Shown here one piece after another: positions 38,148 through 48,849 of a stretch of 64,000 bases of DNA. Every line of letters begins with the position of its first letter. Within the stretch, counting starts at the first letter, position 1. Origin of the DNA: Phlebiopsis flavidoalba (taxonomy: Eukaryota > Basidiomycota > Agaricomycetes > Polyporales > Phanerochaetaceae). The stretch spans positions 1 to 64,000 of the forward strand of contig JAOCPU010000012.1 in NCBI GenBank assembly GCA_035772785.1, read 5' to 3'. The notes beneath the pieces are model-generated. The model saw only the letters and a list, made by a program, of their open reading frames with translations. It ran no database searches and was not told the origin of the DNA. The translations under genes and the position numbers were made by a program.

Positions 38148-38926
38148 ACGGGCTCAATGAAGATTCACCGCCAAATGTATTCAAAATCTATCTGTATCAT
38201 CAAGAAACGCAAACGCGCTCTCGCTGTGTCATACTACTGGCAAGTCTTTGCGATACCAGCTGTCTCATACATCCGCTCTTTTAGCTCTTTTTCTCTCAAG
38301 ATCTCCTAGTCCACCCACCCTAATACCATCGGACCTGCTATGTCACTGCTATCCTACTCTCCGTGATCTTCTGCGCTACATCCTGTGTATGCTACCTGTT
38401 CCCTCTATGCTTTCCCCTACCTCTCTACATCTCTCTCTAGGAACTCCCCAAAGACCGCGCATCTACTGCGCACCATACTCTCATTCCTTTCATCATACCC
38501 TCAGTCAATCTCTTGCGAATTTTGGACTCGACCTTCTGCATGCTGTCCTCTCGCGACTTGCATTCTCGTATACCTCGCTATCTCGGCATCCCCACCGTGA
38601 TACTGCGCCATGATGAGGCTAACAGCCATATAATCGGTAAAGCCACCGTGTATCTAGTAAATATTACTGCGCATACCTAATCTTTGAAGTAGACTTGAAT
38701 TCGTGTGAGGTGGAGAGACTATCAGCATTCCCTCAAGCGAATATACCACAGAGTCACAGACTGCCAAGTTGGAGATTGAGGCGTATGTTTTGGGGTGTTC
38801 CGCTCCCACACTACGTGATCGAGTACGCGTGTTGGCGGCAACGGCCGCGATCGTTCTTGCTTTCCTTCGTTAGCTGTCGAGGAATTGGGTCTTCGACGGA
38901 CAAGAGGCTGACCATCGTCTTGCGGG
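38148..38926. other. Pyrimidine-rich region between forkhead gene and oxalate decarboxylase
   Basis: From about 38240 to 38600 the plus strand is strongly enriched in C and T, with many TCTC and CCT units, and carries a stop-free frame rich in Leu/Ser/Pro. I read it as the 3' untranslated region of the forkhead gene rather than a gene. The downstream part should hold the oxalate decarboxylase promoter. Confidence 0.45.
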
Positions 38927-38936
38927 TATATATAAG
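38927..38936 (+). promoter_or_regulatory. TATA box of oxalate decarboxylase gene
   Basis: TATATATAAG lies about 117 bp upstream of the proposed start codon at 39053, followed by a pyrimidine-rich leader. Sequence and spacing fit a strong, inducible fungal promoter. The inducer cannot be read from the sequence. Confidence 0.6.
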
Positions 38937-39052
38937 ACATCATGGCCGTTTCTGCCTCTCTCTTTTCACCCACCATCCCCCCTCCCGTTCAGATAACCCA
39001 TCCACGCACTCTCACAGCCTATACCCACTACATAACATATCTATTCACCATA

Positions 39053-41300
39053 ATGCCGGCCCTCCACTCGTATTAAGTGCTCCGCATTTATCGATGCTCG
39101 CAAGGTCTCTGTGTCACCGCCGCTGCGCCGGCCGCGGACGGGCAACGTCGTCGACGCTGTCCCCCTCGACGATGTCCTCATCAACACTGTCCCCTTCAAC
39201 GATGTCCTCCTCGACACTGTCCTCCTCGACACTGTCCTCTTCGACGGTGTCTTCTTCGTTGATGTCCTCCTCGCCGTGTCCACCGAGTCGACGCAGCCCT
39301 CTTCAACGGTGTCTTCCTCAATGGTATCCTCCTCAACGCAGTCCTCTGCGTCGTCGCGTCCAACGGTACCGTACGCGAGCGATGACGCCGAACGCCGAGG
39401 CGTACCCCCAGAACGGCGACGTCAGCGACCCGGAGCCCCTCCGCGGCCCGCTTGGAGCAACGATCATAGCTCAGCAGAACGTCCCTATCCAGCTGCAGAA
39501 CCCGTCGTTATTGGCGCCGCCTACGACGGACCACGGAAGCATGTGTGAGCGTATATACTCGGTGCATCATCTGCGTGGTGTGGCTGACTATATGCGTCAT
39601 GATAGTGACAATGCGCATTGGCCGTTTTCTCTTAGCCAACAACCGTCTCCAGACTGGCGGATGGGCGAGGCAAACGGGCATACAGAACAGGTACGTTCTG
39701 CCTGCTGCTCACATGGTGCCTGCGCTGACATCGGACGGTTCATCAGATGGCAATATGCCTATTGCTAAGGCGTAATGAATCTATTCTACATGACTATGCT
39801 CTTAGCTAGACAACCCTGCTATTTACAGACCTTGCCGGTGTTGATATGCGTCTCGAAGCCGGCCGCAGCCATTCGGGAGCTACTTCACTGGCACAGCGCC
39901 GCAGAGTGGGCGTATGTTCGTCTCCGGCACGACTCAAATCACCACTGTCACTTGCAGATGGCCAGAACACGTACTCGTGGTACCCCGCGGTAAGTATATC
40001 GTTTATACACCAACGAGGATATTGGTGCCTCATTTTTTTCGTTTTGTTCAGCACAAAGGGCGACTTGTGGTACTTCCCGCCGGTCAGCCTCACAGTCTTC
40101 AGGCAACAGCAGACGACCCTGCGGGTTCAGAATTCCTTCTCGTAAGGTAAAGATATCTTGCGTGCTTAAAATCCGGTGTCTAATATACTTGACAAGGTGT
40201 TCGACGACGGGTCGTTCAGCGAAGGTGGAACCTTCCTGAGTGAGCACGGTCTCATAACACCGTCTGAAGAAATATTCTGAACAAGTCATAGTTGACGGAC
40301 TGGATGTTCGCATATACCGAAGGGGAAGTTATCGCCAAGAACTTCCAGTAGACTAGTAAATTGGCGGGCCTGGAAAAGCTTCCCCGCGCGAATGGAGCTC
40401 TTACAATCAATCTCCCCAGCGGTGGTGTGTTCATACTTTATCACCAGCAAAATGTCTATGCTTCCTTAGACACACGTCTCGTACATTCATGTCAGATGCA
40501 TATACCTGCAGAACGGACCAGCAGCCCCCCGGCCTACTACGAGTCACTTAAACGGCGGCCCCCGCCGTGACCACGTTCACCTTTCGAGTTCTCCAATGGT
40601 TCCAGTATGACTCCAACTTCCCGGACGGGACAATTTCACGATTGCAGACTCTAGGACCTTGAAGGTCGGCACCAAATACAATCTGCCGATCCGCGGAGGT
40701 TGACCGTCTGAGCCTGGTGACGATGAGGGAGTTGCACGTGAGTGTTACTCAGACTGTATGCTCTTCAAGATCTCACCCAGCACGCATCCTTAGTGGCACC
40801 CGAGCCAAGACGAGGTGGGCCTGATTTCATGTGAGTTTTACAATGTCACCACGATATGAAACGGTCATGCTGAACGTCGTGACCAGTGAGGGTCAAGCTC
40901 GTGTCACTGGTCTTTTCGGGAAATGCCCACGAATGCAACGCACGCACCTTTGAACTACCAAGCGGGAGACATCTGGCTACATTCCCACTGCGGTGCGCAC
41001 TACGGACGCCACTAACTTCGAGAACCCGGGCAATTCGACACTTCGCTTCCTCGAGGTGTTCAAAGCACCTGGTGCGTCCCCTCGTCTGATTCTGGTGTCC
41101 GCTTTTGTTACACCCCCACCAGAACGTTTCCAGGACCACTTTGGCCAGTGGCTGGGCCTTGAGGCCACCGGACCTAGTCGCGCACTTGGGTTCTGGATGA
41201 GACAATTCCGAACATGAGCACAGGTCAACCTGTGCGTTGCGCCGAACTACTACGCCTCTGCAGAACTGAGTGGGATCGGGCGTGTGTGGGCGGTGCACTC
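39053..41300 (+). CDS. Oxalate decarboxylase, secreted bicupin
   Basis: Manganese enzyme (EC 4.1.1.2) turning oxalate into formate and CO2, usually secreted by wood- and litter-decay fungi. The ATG at 39053 begins a likely signal peptide, disturbed by a stop after MPALHSY. A Ser/Thr linker follows. The mature part reads NAEAYPQNGDVSDPEPLRG and GATIIAQQNVPIQLQNPSLL. Cupin 1 has MRLEAG, the metal site HWHSAAEWAYV (39880-39915), GDLWYFP and QPHSLQATADDPAGSEFLL. It continues DDGSFSE, DWMFAYTPKEVIAKNF. Cupin 2 has MRELH|WHPSQDE, the HxH pair split by an intron (40740-40793), then EGQARVT, NARTFE, GDI, ENPGNSTLRFLEVFKAP and QWL.L. Frameshifts occur throughout. The 3' end could not be fixed. Confidence 0.9.
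39150..39355 (+). repeat. 15-bp minisatellite in the decarboxylase N-terminal linker
   Basis: A block of imperfect tandem units, about 15 bp each, of the type TCCTCCTCGACACTG. In one plus frame it encodes repeats of SSSTLSSST, which suits an extracellular, O-glycosylatable linker between signal peptide and cupin domain. On the minus strand the same DNA reads as acidic EEDSV repeats. The plus-strand reading agrees with the flanking gene. Confidence 0.7.
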
Positions 41301-42040
41301 CCGAGTCGCCGCTTTTCCATGTTTTTTTGCGTCAGGCAATACGATTTCTTTGGGACTATGTGCTGAATGGATAATGAGTGCATAAAACGCATTCATTGCG
41401 CACATCGCCCTAGTAATGCAAGTGCGGAAAACGGAGTGCTCTCAAGAATACTTAAGCAATTGCGAAGAATAGGCGCCTGGGGGAACACCCGCGAGTTGAC
41501 GAAATGCAATAGCGCCTCTGATTTGGCCTCAGAAGCGTCCCTCTGATGGGTCTCCTTCGGGGTTACATACGAAAAATTGGAACGATACAGAGAAGATTAC
41601 ATGGCCCGGCACAATGATGACAGCGCTTTCCGAAGTGTAGACTACGGGGGGGTTTTTTCCCCCCCCTCAATATTTATGCCCTTTTTGCCTCTCGTTTTAT
41701 TACTTTTTTTACTTTGGAAAACCGCAGCTATGAACAAAATTCTTGGGGAGTGCTCACGATCATCCCGTCACAGGATGCGTTCCTTTGATCGTCACTCTTG
41801 TCTGCAGTTTCAACTGGGTGCATTCTTCGCTGAGTTTGTCTACGTCCTCAGTGCAGATCCCGCATTCAGCTCCCGTCTCCGCGACAGAGCAGAACGCCTC
41901 TTCATCCGTACGTCAAGTATTCGCATTATCACATACAGACTTTCCATTCCATAATTATAGAAGGTCCACGCTAGATTGCGATCATATATAGTTTACAGTT
42001 GCAGCTTGCGTGATGTTGTATAATCTCTCTTCAGACGCGC
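41301..42040. other. Intergenic, convergent 3' ends
   Basis: Between the decarboxylase and the minus-strand glutathione peroxidase, so two gene ends face each other. A 125-codon plus frame at 41577-41954 shows a hydrophobic stretch only because of a T-rich run. It contains the G/T/C inverted repeat listed separately. Confidence 0.4.
41646..41666. repeat. Perfect G7-T6-C8 inverted repeat
   Basis: Seven G, six T and eight C follow each other directly. The G and C arms can pair perfectly over seven bases with a T6 loop, between two convergent genes. It could be a hairpin affecting RNA 3' ends or an assembly artefact at homopolymers. Confidence 0.7.
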
Positions 42041-42808
42041 TTAATGCGAATCCTGCATGCTGTCGATAGCCTCCGGCGAGGTAGTGGTATTCCCATCAGC
42101 GTTGGGATGCGACCTTGGCGCGCGCTCCTAGTTTTGTATCAAGAACTTTCTCAAAGTTCCACTACGCGTCGATGTCAGCCGAGCGAGACGACGAAGAAGA
42201 GGAGGCGGGTAAGACTCACCTATGATTCTGTTAAGTGCTCGGCAGCAGGCCCGGACTTTTTAGCCCTTGAGGTCCTTGATAGACCTCGTTTTGTGTCCCG
42301 TCCGGTCCGTTTCACGTCCGAACTCCCCCCACGTTCGTTCATGAGCGGAAGAGACCACAGCCAGTGGTTCCGCTCGACAGAAGTGTGCGCGATCTTCGTC
42401 GTCGCGAGCCGTGGCTCCTGGCCGCCGAACTAGCACAGCAAGTCATTTAAGATCGTGTAGAGAGTAGCAGTGCATGTAGACACGCGGCACCTGTTTGCAG
42501 GGGAAGCCGAGGATGTACAAAGTCCTTCTCCTTGTACTTGTCGTACAGGCCTGCAGACCTACACACACAAGCTTCGCGTCAGCCGCCGGAATGTTGCCAT
42601 GCTCAGGCACGCTTGACGTCACCTTTTGTACTGGGGGCGTGAAGCCGCTATGAAGCCGTGAGACCGCGCGCGACAGAAACAGGAGGAGGACGCGACAATA
42701 CCACTTTTGACGCGACGTTGACGATGAGGACAACCTTGCCCTTGAGTTGCTCAAAGTCGTAGGCCTGGCCGCTGGGCAGCTCGGCCTGAGGTTGTAGAAG
42801 GTGGACAT
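42041..42808 (-). CDS. Glutathione peroxidase family (thioredoxin-dependent peroxidase)
   Basis: Reduces hydrogen and lipid peroxides; fungal members mostly use thioredoxin and can act as redox sensors. The start MSTFYNL at 42808 is followed, after one lost base (CTCAGGCC for expected CTCAAGGCC), by AELPSGQAYDFEQLKGK and VVLIVNVAS. Exon 2 has GFTPQYK (about 42619-42645); next come GLQA, YDKYKEKDF and ILGFPCKQ (about 42490-42560), FGGQEP and AHFC (about 42370-42430). Further on are NEVYQ, WNFEKFL (about 42150) and TTSPEAIDS, with a stop at 42041. At least four single-base or short indels interrupt it. The codon expected for the peroxidatic Cys was not found intact at the start of exon 2. Confidence 0.85.
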
Positions 42809-43231
42809 GAGCAGCTGTGTTGTAGAAACGCGCGTGGGGAGGTGTAGGAAGGTGGTGGGAGCGGAGGGGAAACGAGCGAGGGGTCGGTTGGGCAGGCGCG
42901 GGCTGGGCTTATGTAGGGACGCGGCTAGGCCCGCAGCGGGCGGCGGGGGGTGAGAGCAGCGTTCGCCATCGATTAGGGCAGCCGCATGGTCGTGGGTTTC
43001 GGGCCACGTTTCGGGCAGTCCGGGAATCGGGTTCCCCACCGCGCAGCGCGTCCCATCCGTAAGCGTCCCACACGTGAATTCGCATTACAGTGCGCTCCAG
43101 CCAGCCGACGCCAGCTGCAGCCGCGGACGTCCCTCGCGGAATCGAACGATTTCGGCCAACAGACGCGACTCTAATTGCGCGACAAAAGCGTGTTTGACTA
43201 CACATTCCGGACGGCTGTATTCTACGCAATC
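42809..43231. other. Short intergenic region between TERT and glutathione peroxidase
   Basis: TERT ends near 43232 and the peroxidase gene starts at 42808, both on the minus strand. The interval should contain the peroxidase promoter. Minus-strand open frames run through from 43039 but read like untranslated, Pro-rich sequence. Confidence 0.4.
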
Positions 43232-46200
43232 TCAGAATGACAGTAGAGTAAACAAGTCTCGGCTCTCTTTCACCACTTTCCCGAACCGTCGCTTCATCGC
43301 CCTCGCCCGTGGGAGGCCCCAGCTGCAACTCAAGGGCCCGCACAACCTCGCCATAGTCGTGGGACTTGCGTAGCAACACCTCACGAAAGGCGTGGGTGCC
43401 CAGCCTGGAACGGGCCGAAAAGCATCAACCATCCGCGCTAGCTCGCCGACAGCTCGAGACGCCACTTACCACTCAGACCACGTCCCGCTGCACCGCACAG
43501 CGTCCTCCGACCCGCTCGGGATACGCGTCGCCCCTGCGCCTTGTTCCGCATCGTGCTATAACGTATACCGCAGCATCTGGCGCACCGTGCCTGGCGGAGA
43601 AGTCGCGCAAAAACGGGCAAGTCAGCACGTCACGTTCGAGTCACGTGAGGTATTAGTACGCCACATACTCAGCAGGAAGGGGCCACGGCTCTTGGCGTCC
43701 AATTTCCAGCTCCGGATGTAGTGGTGCATCTTCATCGCCGTCAGAACAAAATTCTGGTAAATGTTCTTGTGGATGGGTGGTGCATCGAGCTGAGCCCTGG
43801 GTCGTTGAACACGATGTGGCTCGTAAACTGGGACAACCTGGCGATATTCTCTGCTTCAATAGATAGCCAACGAGTGGACCCAACGACTGCTTACTGCAAA
43901 CATCTTCTGGGTGAACTTTTGCCCCCAGGTCTCCGACCACGGTCAACCGTCAGCGAATCTGACAAGACTATCCGAAACACGGTGAGCTCGGGATCATGCA
44001 GAAAATGGCAATGCTCACAGCTTTCGTGGTTATCGCGAGTAGTCCTTTGACAAACAGACAAGTCGTTCCATAATCTATCAGGAACCCGACCACCAAGGGA
44101 AGCCTTGTGGCGGTGCATAGCGTACGTGAGCCGTCATACGAACCTCGGCGCCAGATAACTTACCTTGCTGTCGTGGGTCCACGATATTTCCAAGAGCGCC
44201 GTCTTCAAAGTTGGTCAATGTCATTTGTCCTTCGTGAGATTGAAGCAGCCATATTCTGGGTGCCCTGGGAAACAATATAAAAACTATGCGTTTTTTTGTC
44301 GCATAGCAAAAAGAGATTTACCTCTCTTCATGACGTCCAAGAAACGCTTAGCATCCCGATAGCTAGAAGTGACAAACAAACAAATAGTCGTCGATGAGCC
44401 TCAGTAGCACCTATAGCCAGAGAAACATCACAACACTGCGCCCGCGCCATCAGCAGTGTACACACTCACGCCCTTCGGAGCTCTCAGTGAAGCGAAGATG
44501 CCTGTTCGCTCCAAAGTCGCCATAAAAGAAGGAGCAAAGAAGTGTAGACAGCACCGAGCTTGAGGTATACAACTGACTGCCGATAATATCTTTTGCCAAT
44601 CTAGCAAACATATATCATTGCTTTCTTACTTTCGTGTGGAGTCAAGCCGTGCACCGACCTTGACTATGTTGTCCGTAATGTGTTGCTCTAGAAGCTCGAG
44701 AATTTCCTCTCTTCCTGACGGAGGGATATGTCACCTGTGAATCATATGAGCAACAACCGTCGGTGAGATTAAGATTTTGCACACACTTGGTCTGCGAAGA
44801 TGACATGACGAAGCGACTCTGCCAGCTTACCCGCGTGCAGCAAGAAGTGAGGATGGTCCTCTGCAACGGGAGCATCAGCTCACTAATCCTACGAAATATA
44901 TGTGTCACATACCTGCGGGTATAGCTTTCTTGATAAACTTTCGACTGATTGCCCCGTATTGACTCCCACTTCGCCGTATCGCTGGATAGTGTATGTCTCC
45001 TGTATCTCCACTATCAAGACGATTCTATTGGACAGAACTTTTGGAGACATACCTCAGAGATAATCTCGCGCAGGATGCCCAACAGCTTCGTTTGCTCAAT
45101 GCTATCGAAGCAGGCCTGGACGTCCAGCTTGACGAAGTAGGAGCTTCGGGCTGGCACGCGGATCAGCGTGCGCTTAAAACCCAATCCCGGGACTGCTCAC
45201 AAGTTTCCGTCAGGATGTCGCTGCAGTAGCCGGGTCTTGAAGCCCTTGAGCTTGGGTGTAGATCTCGTTAGGGGCCAAGACAGACGCGCGAGCAGCTTGC
45301 TTTGCGACGTTCTGGGGCGGTGTCAGCACTGAGAGAGAGAAAATTATTTGTAAATAGAGTCCTCTCACCTTCTCGTACTGGAGGATCAAGAATGCGGCTT
45401 TGAGGATTTGGTTGATAGACTGGTTGGTACTGCGCCAGTGCCGGGCTATAGAACCCGATTGTTAGAGGTCGTGGGAGCGTGACAAGGAATACGACGGACC
45501 TTCTTTCTTTCTCAGATTTACGATCGGTCGTACCCCCATCTCCTTGGGTAATAATCGCACGAACGAGAAGCCAAGCTTCCTTTGGCGGAGAATCTCCTCA
45601 GCATCGGTCTCTAGTAGTACCGTAGTAAGAAACAAGCGAAGATTCCAAGGAGAGGCCGCGACGCATCCTGGCTAAGCTTTTGGAATGTATCTCCTGACAG
45701 CTTCTCGACGAGCGGTTTGCAAAGCGTCTGCCAGTCATCATGGCGAAAATACAAGAACCCGATTACGGTACGCCTGCGATTCTGTGATATAGAAATGTGC
45801 CTGCTCAAAGATTCAATCAGGTTCCACATTCTTACCGCAGCGGATCGGGGGCCCACCTTAAGCATAGGCACCAAGAATCCGTCAAAATACCAAAACATGA
45901 ACTCCTGCGCAAGCTCAAGCCGTTTCAGTGAGGTCAGATACGGAGGCTCGCGATGCCTTGTGCGCGTTGGCAACTTTGTGAGGCGCTAACCAATCGCAGT
46001 CCGATGTGCAGAAGCCTTGTAGTAAGTTGTGCAAAGTAAGCGTTTCATAACCGCCGGAGCGAGATGAGACGTCTTGATGTCTTGCATCGCGAAGGTTAAT
46101 ATGCGAGGAGCAAGTGACGAATCCTAGACTAACTGTTCGTAATGACTTTGAAGTTTCGCTCAGATCCCCAGAACGCCATAGGTATCACGCTCTTAGTGAC

Positions 46201-48113
46201 CGCCACTGTAAATCTAAAGACCTGCGCTACCGCGTTAGACAAGTTAACCACATAGATCGTGAACCTCGAACCTCGGCGTAGGTGCACATAAACTCTGCAA
46301 AACGGGGCTTTTGCTTCGTCTGTTGCGCGGCGTCGTATATATCCCAGATTTCAAGATCGAGCGGCCTTCTGAGTCGACAGAGACGGAGTTACTTGAGTGG
46401 ACTGCCTGAGAAACAAGCTGTGTGCTTTCAGAGAGCATTTCCTAAGCAATAAACGAATCAGACAGTCAAGGGGGGATCACCTAATGTGGGGCGTACCAAG
46501 ATGATGGTCTCGTCGAGTGACTCATGTTCTTTTGGTCTTCAGCTAGAAGTAGATCGGTAAGACTTCTCGGCTTGAACGCGTAGTCCCGATCGTCCAAGTA
46601 CCTTGGATGGACACATCTTGTGCAAAAGTGCCTTATATGCGCACTTTTTTGTGTTTCCATATGGTTTTCTCAAGCAAATCAAGAGCTTCGTGAAGTCTCT
46701 TTGGAGTCTTGCAGGGGCCTAGAGCCGATTTCGGCACACAGATTAGTAGCATATATGCGTTCAATACGCCCTGCGCACTTTGATTTGCAGCTCCCTGTCG
46801 GTATCAGTCACGTTGTACCTATCGTCAGGAGAAGAGCAGAACAAAAGGATGGGGCAGGCCATATTCGCGCGGGAAGACGTATTTTCGCAAACGTGTGTCG
46901 CGCTCGTTCGAACTGTCGCCGGACATCATATGCGGGGGTCTAGTGAAGGCGGGGACGCGCGATGAGCGTGTGAAGCCTGCTCAAGATGTCTATGTTATAC
47001 GACAATCAGCGTCTGTATTCAGTGCACATGCTTGTGCCTCCTACGTTCGTCTGGTAGGCCAAAGGTGATTTTCTCAGAATGAGGTGGCCGTTTGGGGCGA
47101 CTGAAGAAAAGTCGAGCCCGGGCTATTGAATACGTCCGCTGGTGTCCTGGCATCAATGAGGGAGGTCAATGTACGCTTTTTCAACGACAGCTTAGGCTTA
47201 CTTCACTGTAGGAGGCGCTGGGTTTTTGGTGGCCGAACGACTGTCTTTTGGCTGAACTCCGGATTGTGTTATCTGAACAACCTTTAACCTTTTTGCTACT
47301 TTTGTACCAGTGACCTCGCCCTTCCGGGGTCTCTTGAGAGACTCATGATTGGTTTGGGTGGACCAAGATGCTCGATGTAGATCCATAGGCGTCTTTGAGC
47401 TTATGATTGGCTCCCCCCGCCAGTTGACAGTAGCAATTGTTCGGGCAGGGCAAGGAAAAGAGAAGGTCTCGGTAAGCAAGTGGAACATCACATCAGTCCC
47501 TACTCTGCGTAGTCATTGAGCATGGCACCTCTCGAAGGTAGTTTGGATGACAGACCGTAGGTACAAGTCATTCCAGTCAGGACCCTCAAATACTGTCACC
47601 AACGTGTTCACAAAGTATGTTTTCTGAGCATGGAAGTCCCGGGGCCGCCATCTCCCTCCCGCCTTTGATCCTATTAAGCGTTTATCTCAGCACTCAACGA
47701 GCGAAGGGGTAGCAGGTACCAAGCGATAACCGGAGGTGAGAAGATTAAGAGTAGGATGTTTAGTTAAAAGCTTAATTTGAGCTCGTTCTAGAATCTACGT
47801 GGCAAAGGTTCCAAAGTTGTCAGCTGTGGACGAACCGCGACTTTTATGGGCATCGTCGTGTCCATACCTCGCGTAAATGGCCGATGACTGGTGCCACATG
47901 CATAGGTTGAGCAGGTTGATTATTCAAAGCTATAATACAGGTGTCTAGAAGCCTGCGGTATGCACAGCTGTCCGTCTCGTGCGTTAAGCCCACATTTGTG
48001 CTGCTTTTGTTATCGAATACGACAGCATTTCGAAGGTATTCGCCTAGAGTATTGACCACAGGATAGTAGGCATGTAGAATATTTAACGATAAGCCGTGAG
48101 TAGAGTCACTCAT
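43232..48113 (-). CDS. TERT: Telomerase reverse transcriptase
   Basis: Catalytic subunit that adds telomere repeats. The start MSDSTHGLSLNILHAYYPVV is at 48113. The N-terminal domain includes MFHLLTET and GEPII (47400-47490); LYPRQ-like FPREYGL and VTDTDRELQI lie near 46790-46900. The RNA-binding domain has QRPRFAEFMCTYAEVRG (46260-46310), FWGSERNFKVITN (46140-46190), ETLTLHNLLQGFCTSDCDWL in mixed frames (45980-46060) and FMFWYFDGFLVPMLKVG (45860-45910). The polymerase domain has NRVLYFRHD-like FLYFRHDDWQTL (45730-45760), FSFVRLLPKEMGVRPIVNL (45510-45570), motif A FVKLDVQACFD (45104-45136), motif C LIDDYLFV (about 44380-44402), GQMTLTNFEDGALGNI and FPW. The C-terminal extension has VDRGRRPGGK and MKMHHYIRSWKLD. 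It is long (4.9 kb) and frameshifted in many exons. Confidence 0.92.
44373..44402 (-). other. TERT motif C with a 4-nt tandem duplication
   Basis: The minus strand encodes LIDDYLFV, containing the two catalytic Asp of motif C. Directly after it a GTTT unit is present twice, shifting the frame; without the repeat the codons would continue in the family-like order T-S-S-Y-R-D-A-K-R-F. This is a good diagnostic site for deciding between sequencing error and real mutation. Confidence 0.75.
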
Positions 48114-48849
48114 TGTGAGCGTTGCGGGAACCCATAGACATGAGTTTGCAAGGTGTGGTGGCGGGACTGAACAGCATGATCCTAGACGCGGACCCGCCCT
48201 CCCGACGCCATGTCACATCGCGCGGGTTTCGTGACATAACGCGAGCGTGACCGCAGCGTGGCGCCGGAAGCATTGTGTAAGCGCTCTAAAACGCAGTTGC
48301 TTCCGCCCCCCCGAGGTCGTTTCGGCCTCGGATACAATGGTGAGCGACTCAGGGGTATTCTAGGCTCAGGGCTTCGGCTTATGTTTGTCCTCAGGAATTT
48401 GACAGCGAATCCGCAGGCGGGACGCTTGGCGGCGTTCCCCCGTAAAGCCATAGCATTGGTCTTTGAATCTTCTGCCGCTGGGCAGGGATTGTATTATACG
48501 GACAGAGACACCGTCTTTACGTTGGTATGTGTAACATTGAGCTCGTTTGAGCTGACCTCCTGACTAACATGTTCCTTTCAGAGCGGTCTGGAGTAGGCAC
48601 GGAGCGGAAGTATATTCGCCGGGCCGCACCTCAATGGTCCAAATTGTGACTCCAGCCTTACTCGATCATCCTGTGTATACATTTTAACTCTCGATCAATG
48701 TCCGTTGCCAAACAGACCCCACACAGAAAATTTCTCGCATTTCCGACGGTCCATTGCTCGAGACCGAGTGCCTTAGGTATAAATTCTGGTCGTCGCAGCA
48801 GACTGTAGCACAGTACGCACACCTCCCTCTCATCCCCTCCGCTAGTCTT
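48114..48849. promoter_or_regulatory. Divergent intergenic region, TERT and MFS exporter
   Basis: Roughly 730 bp between the TERT start and the proposed start of the plus-strand exporter. Plus and minus frames at 48180-48565 overlap and show no known domain. The exporter's true start may lie within the last 200 bases. Confidence 0.35.

Noticed and set aside
38248..38613. 121-codon Leu/Ser/Pro frame, possibly a membrane protein
   Set aside because: Composition follows directly from the pyrimidine-rich strand; no organised hydrophobic helices or motifs.
39041..39283. Minus-strand gene encoding acidic EEDSV repeats
   Set aside because: Flanking plus-strand sequence is clearly oxalate decarboxylase and the repeat fits its linker; no other minus-strand coding features are present.
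43000..48113. Reverse transcriptase of a retroelement
   Set aside because: The RNA-binding blocks (FWGSERNFKVI), the motif order and the C-terminal VDRGRRPGGK are telomerase features; no integrase, RNase H or terminal repeats are present.
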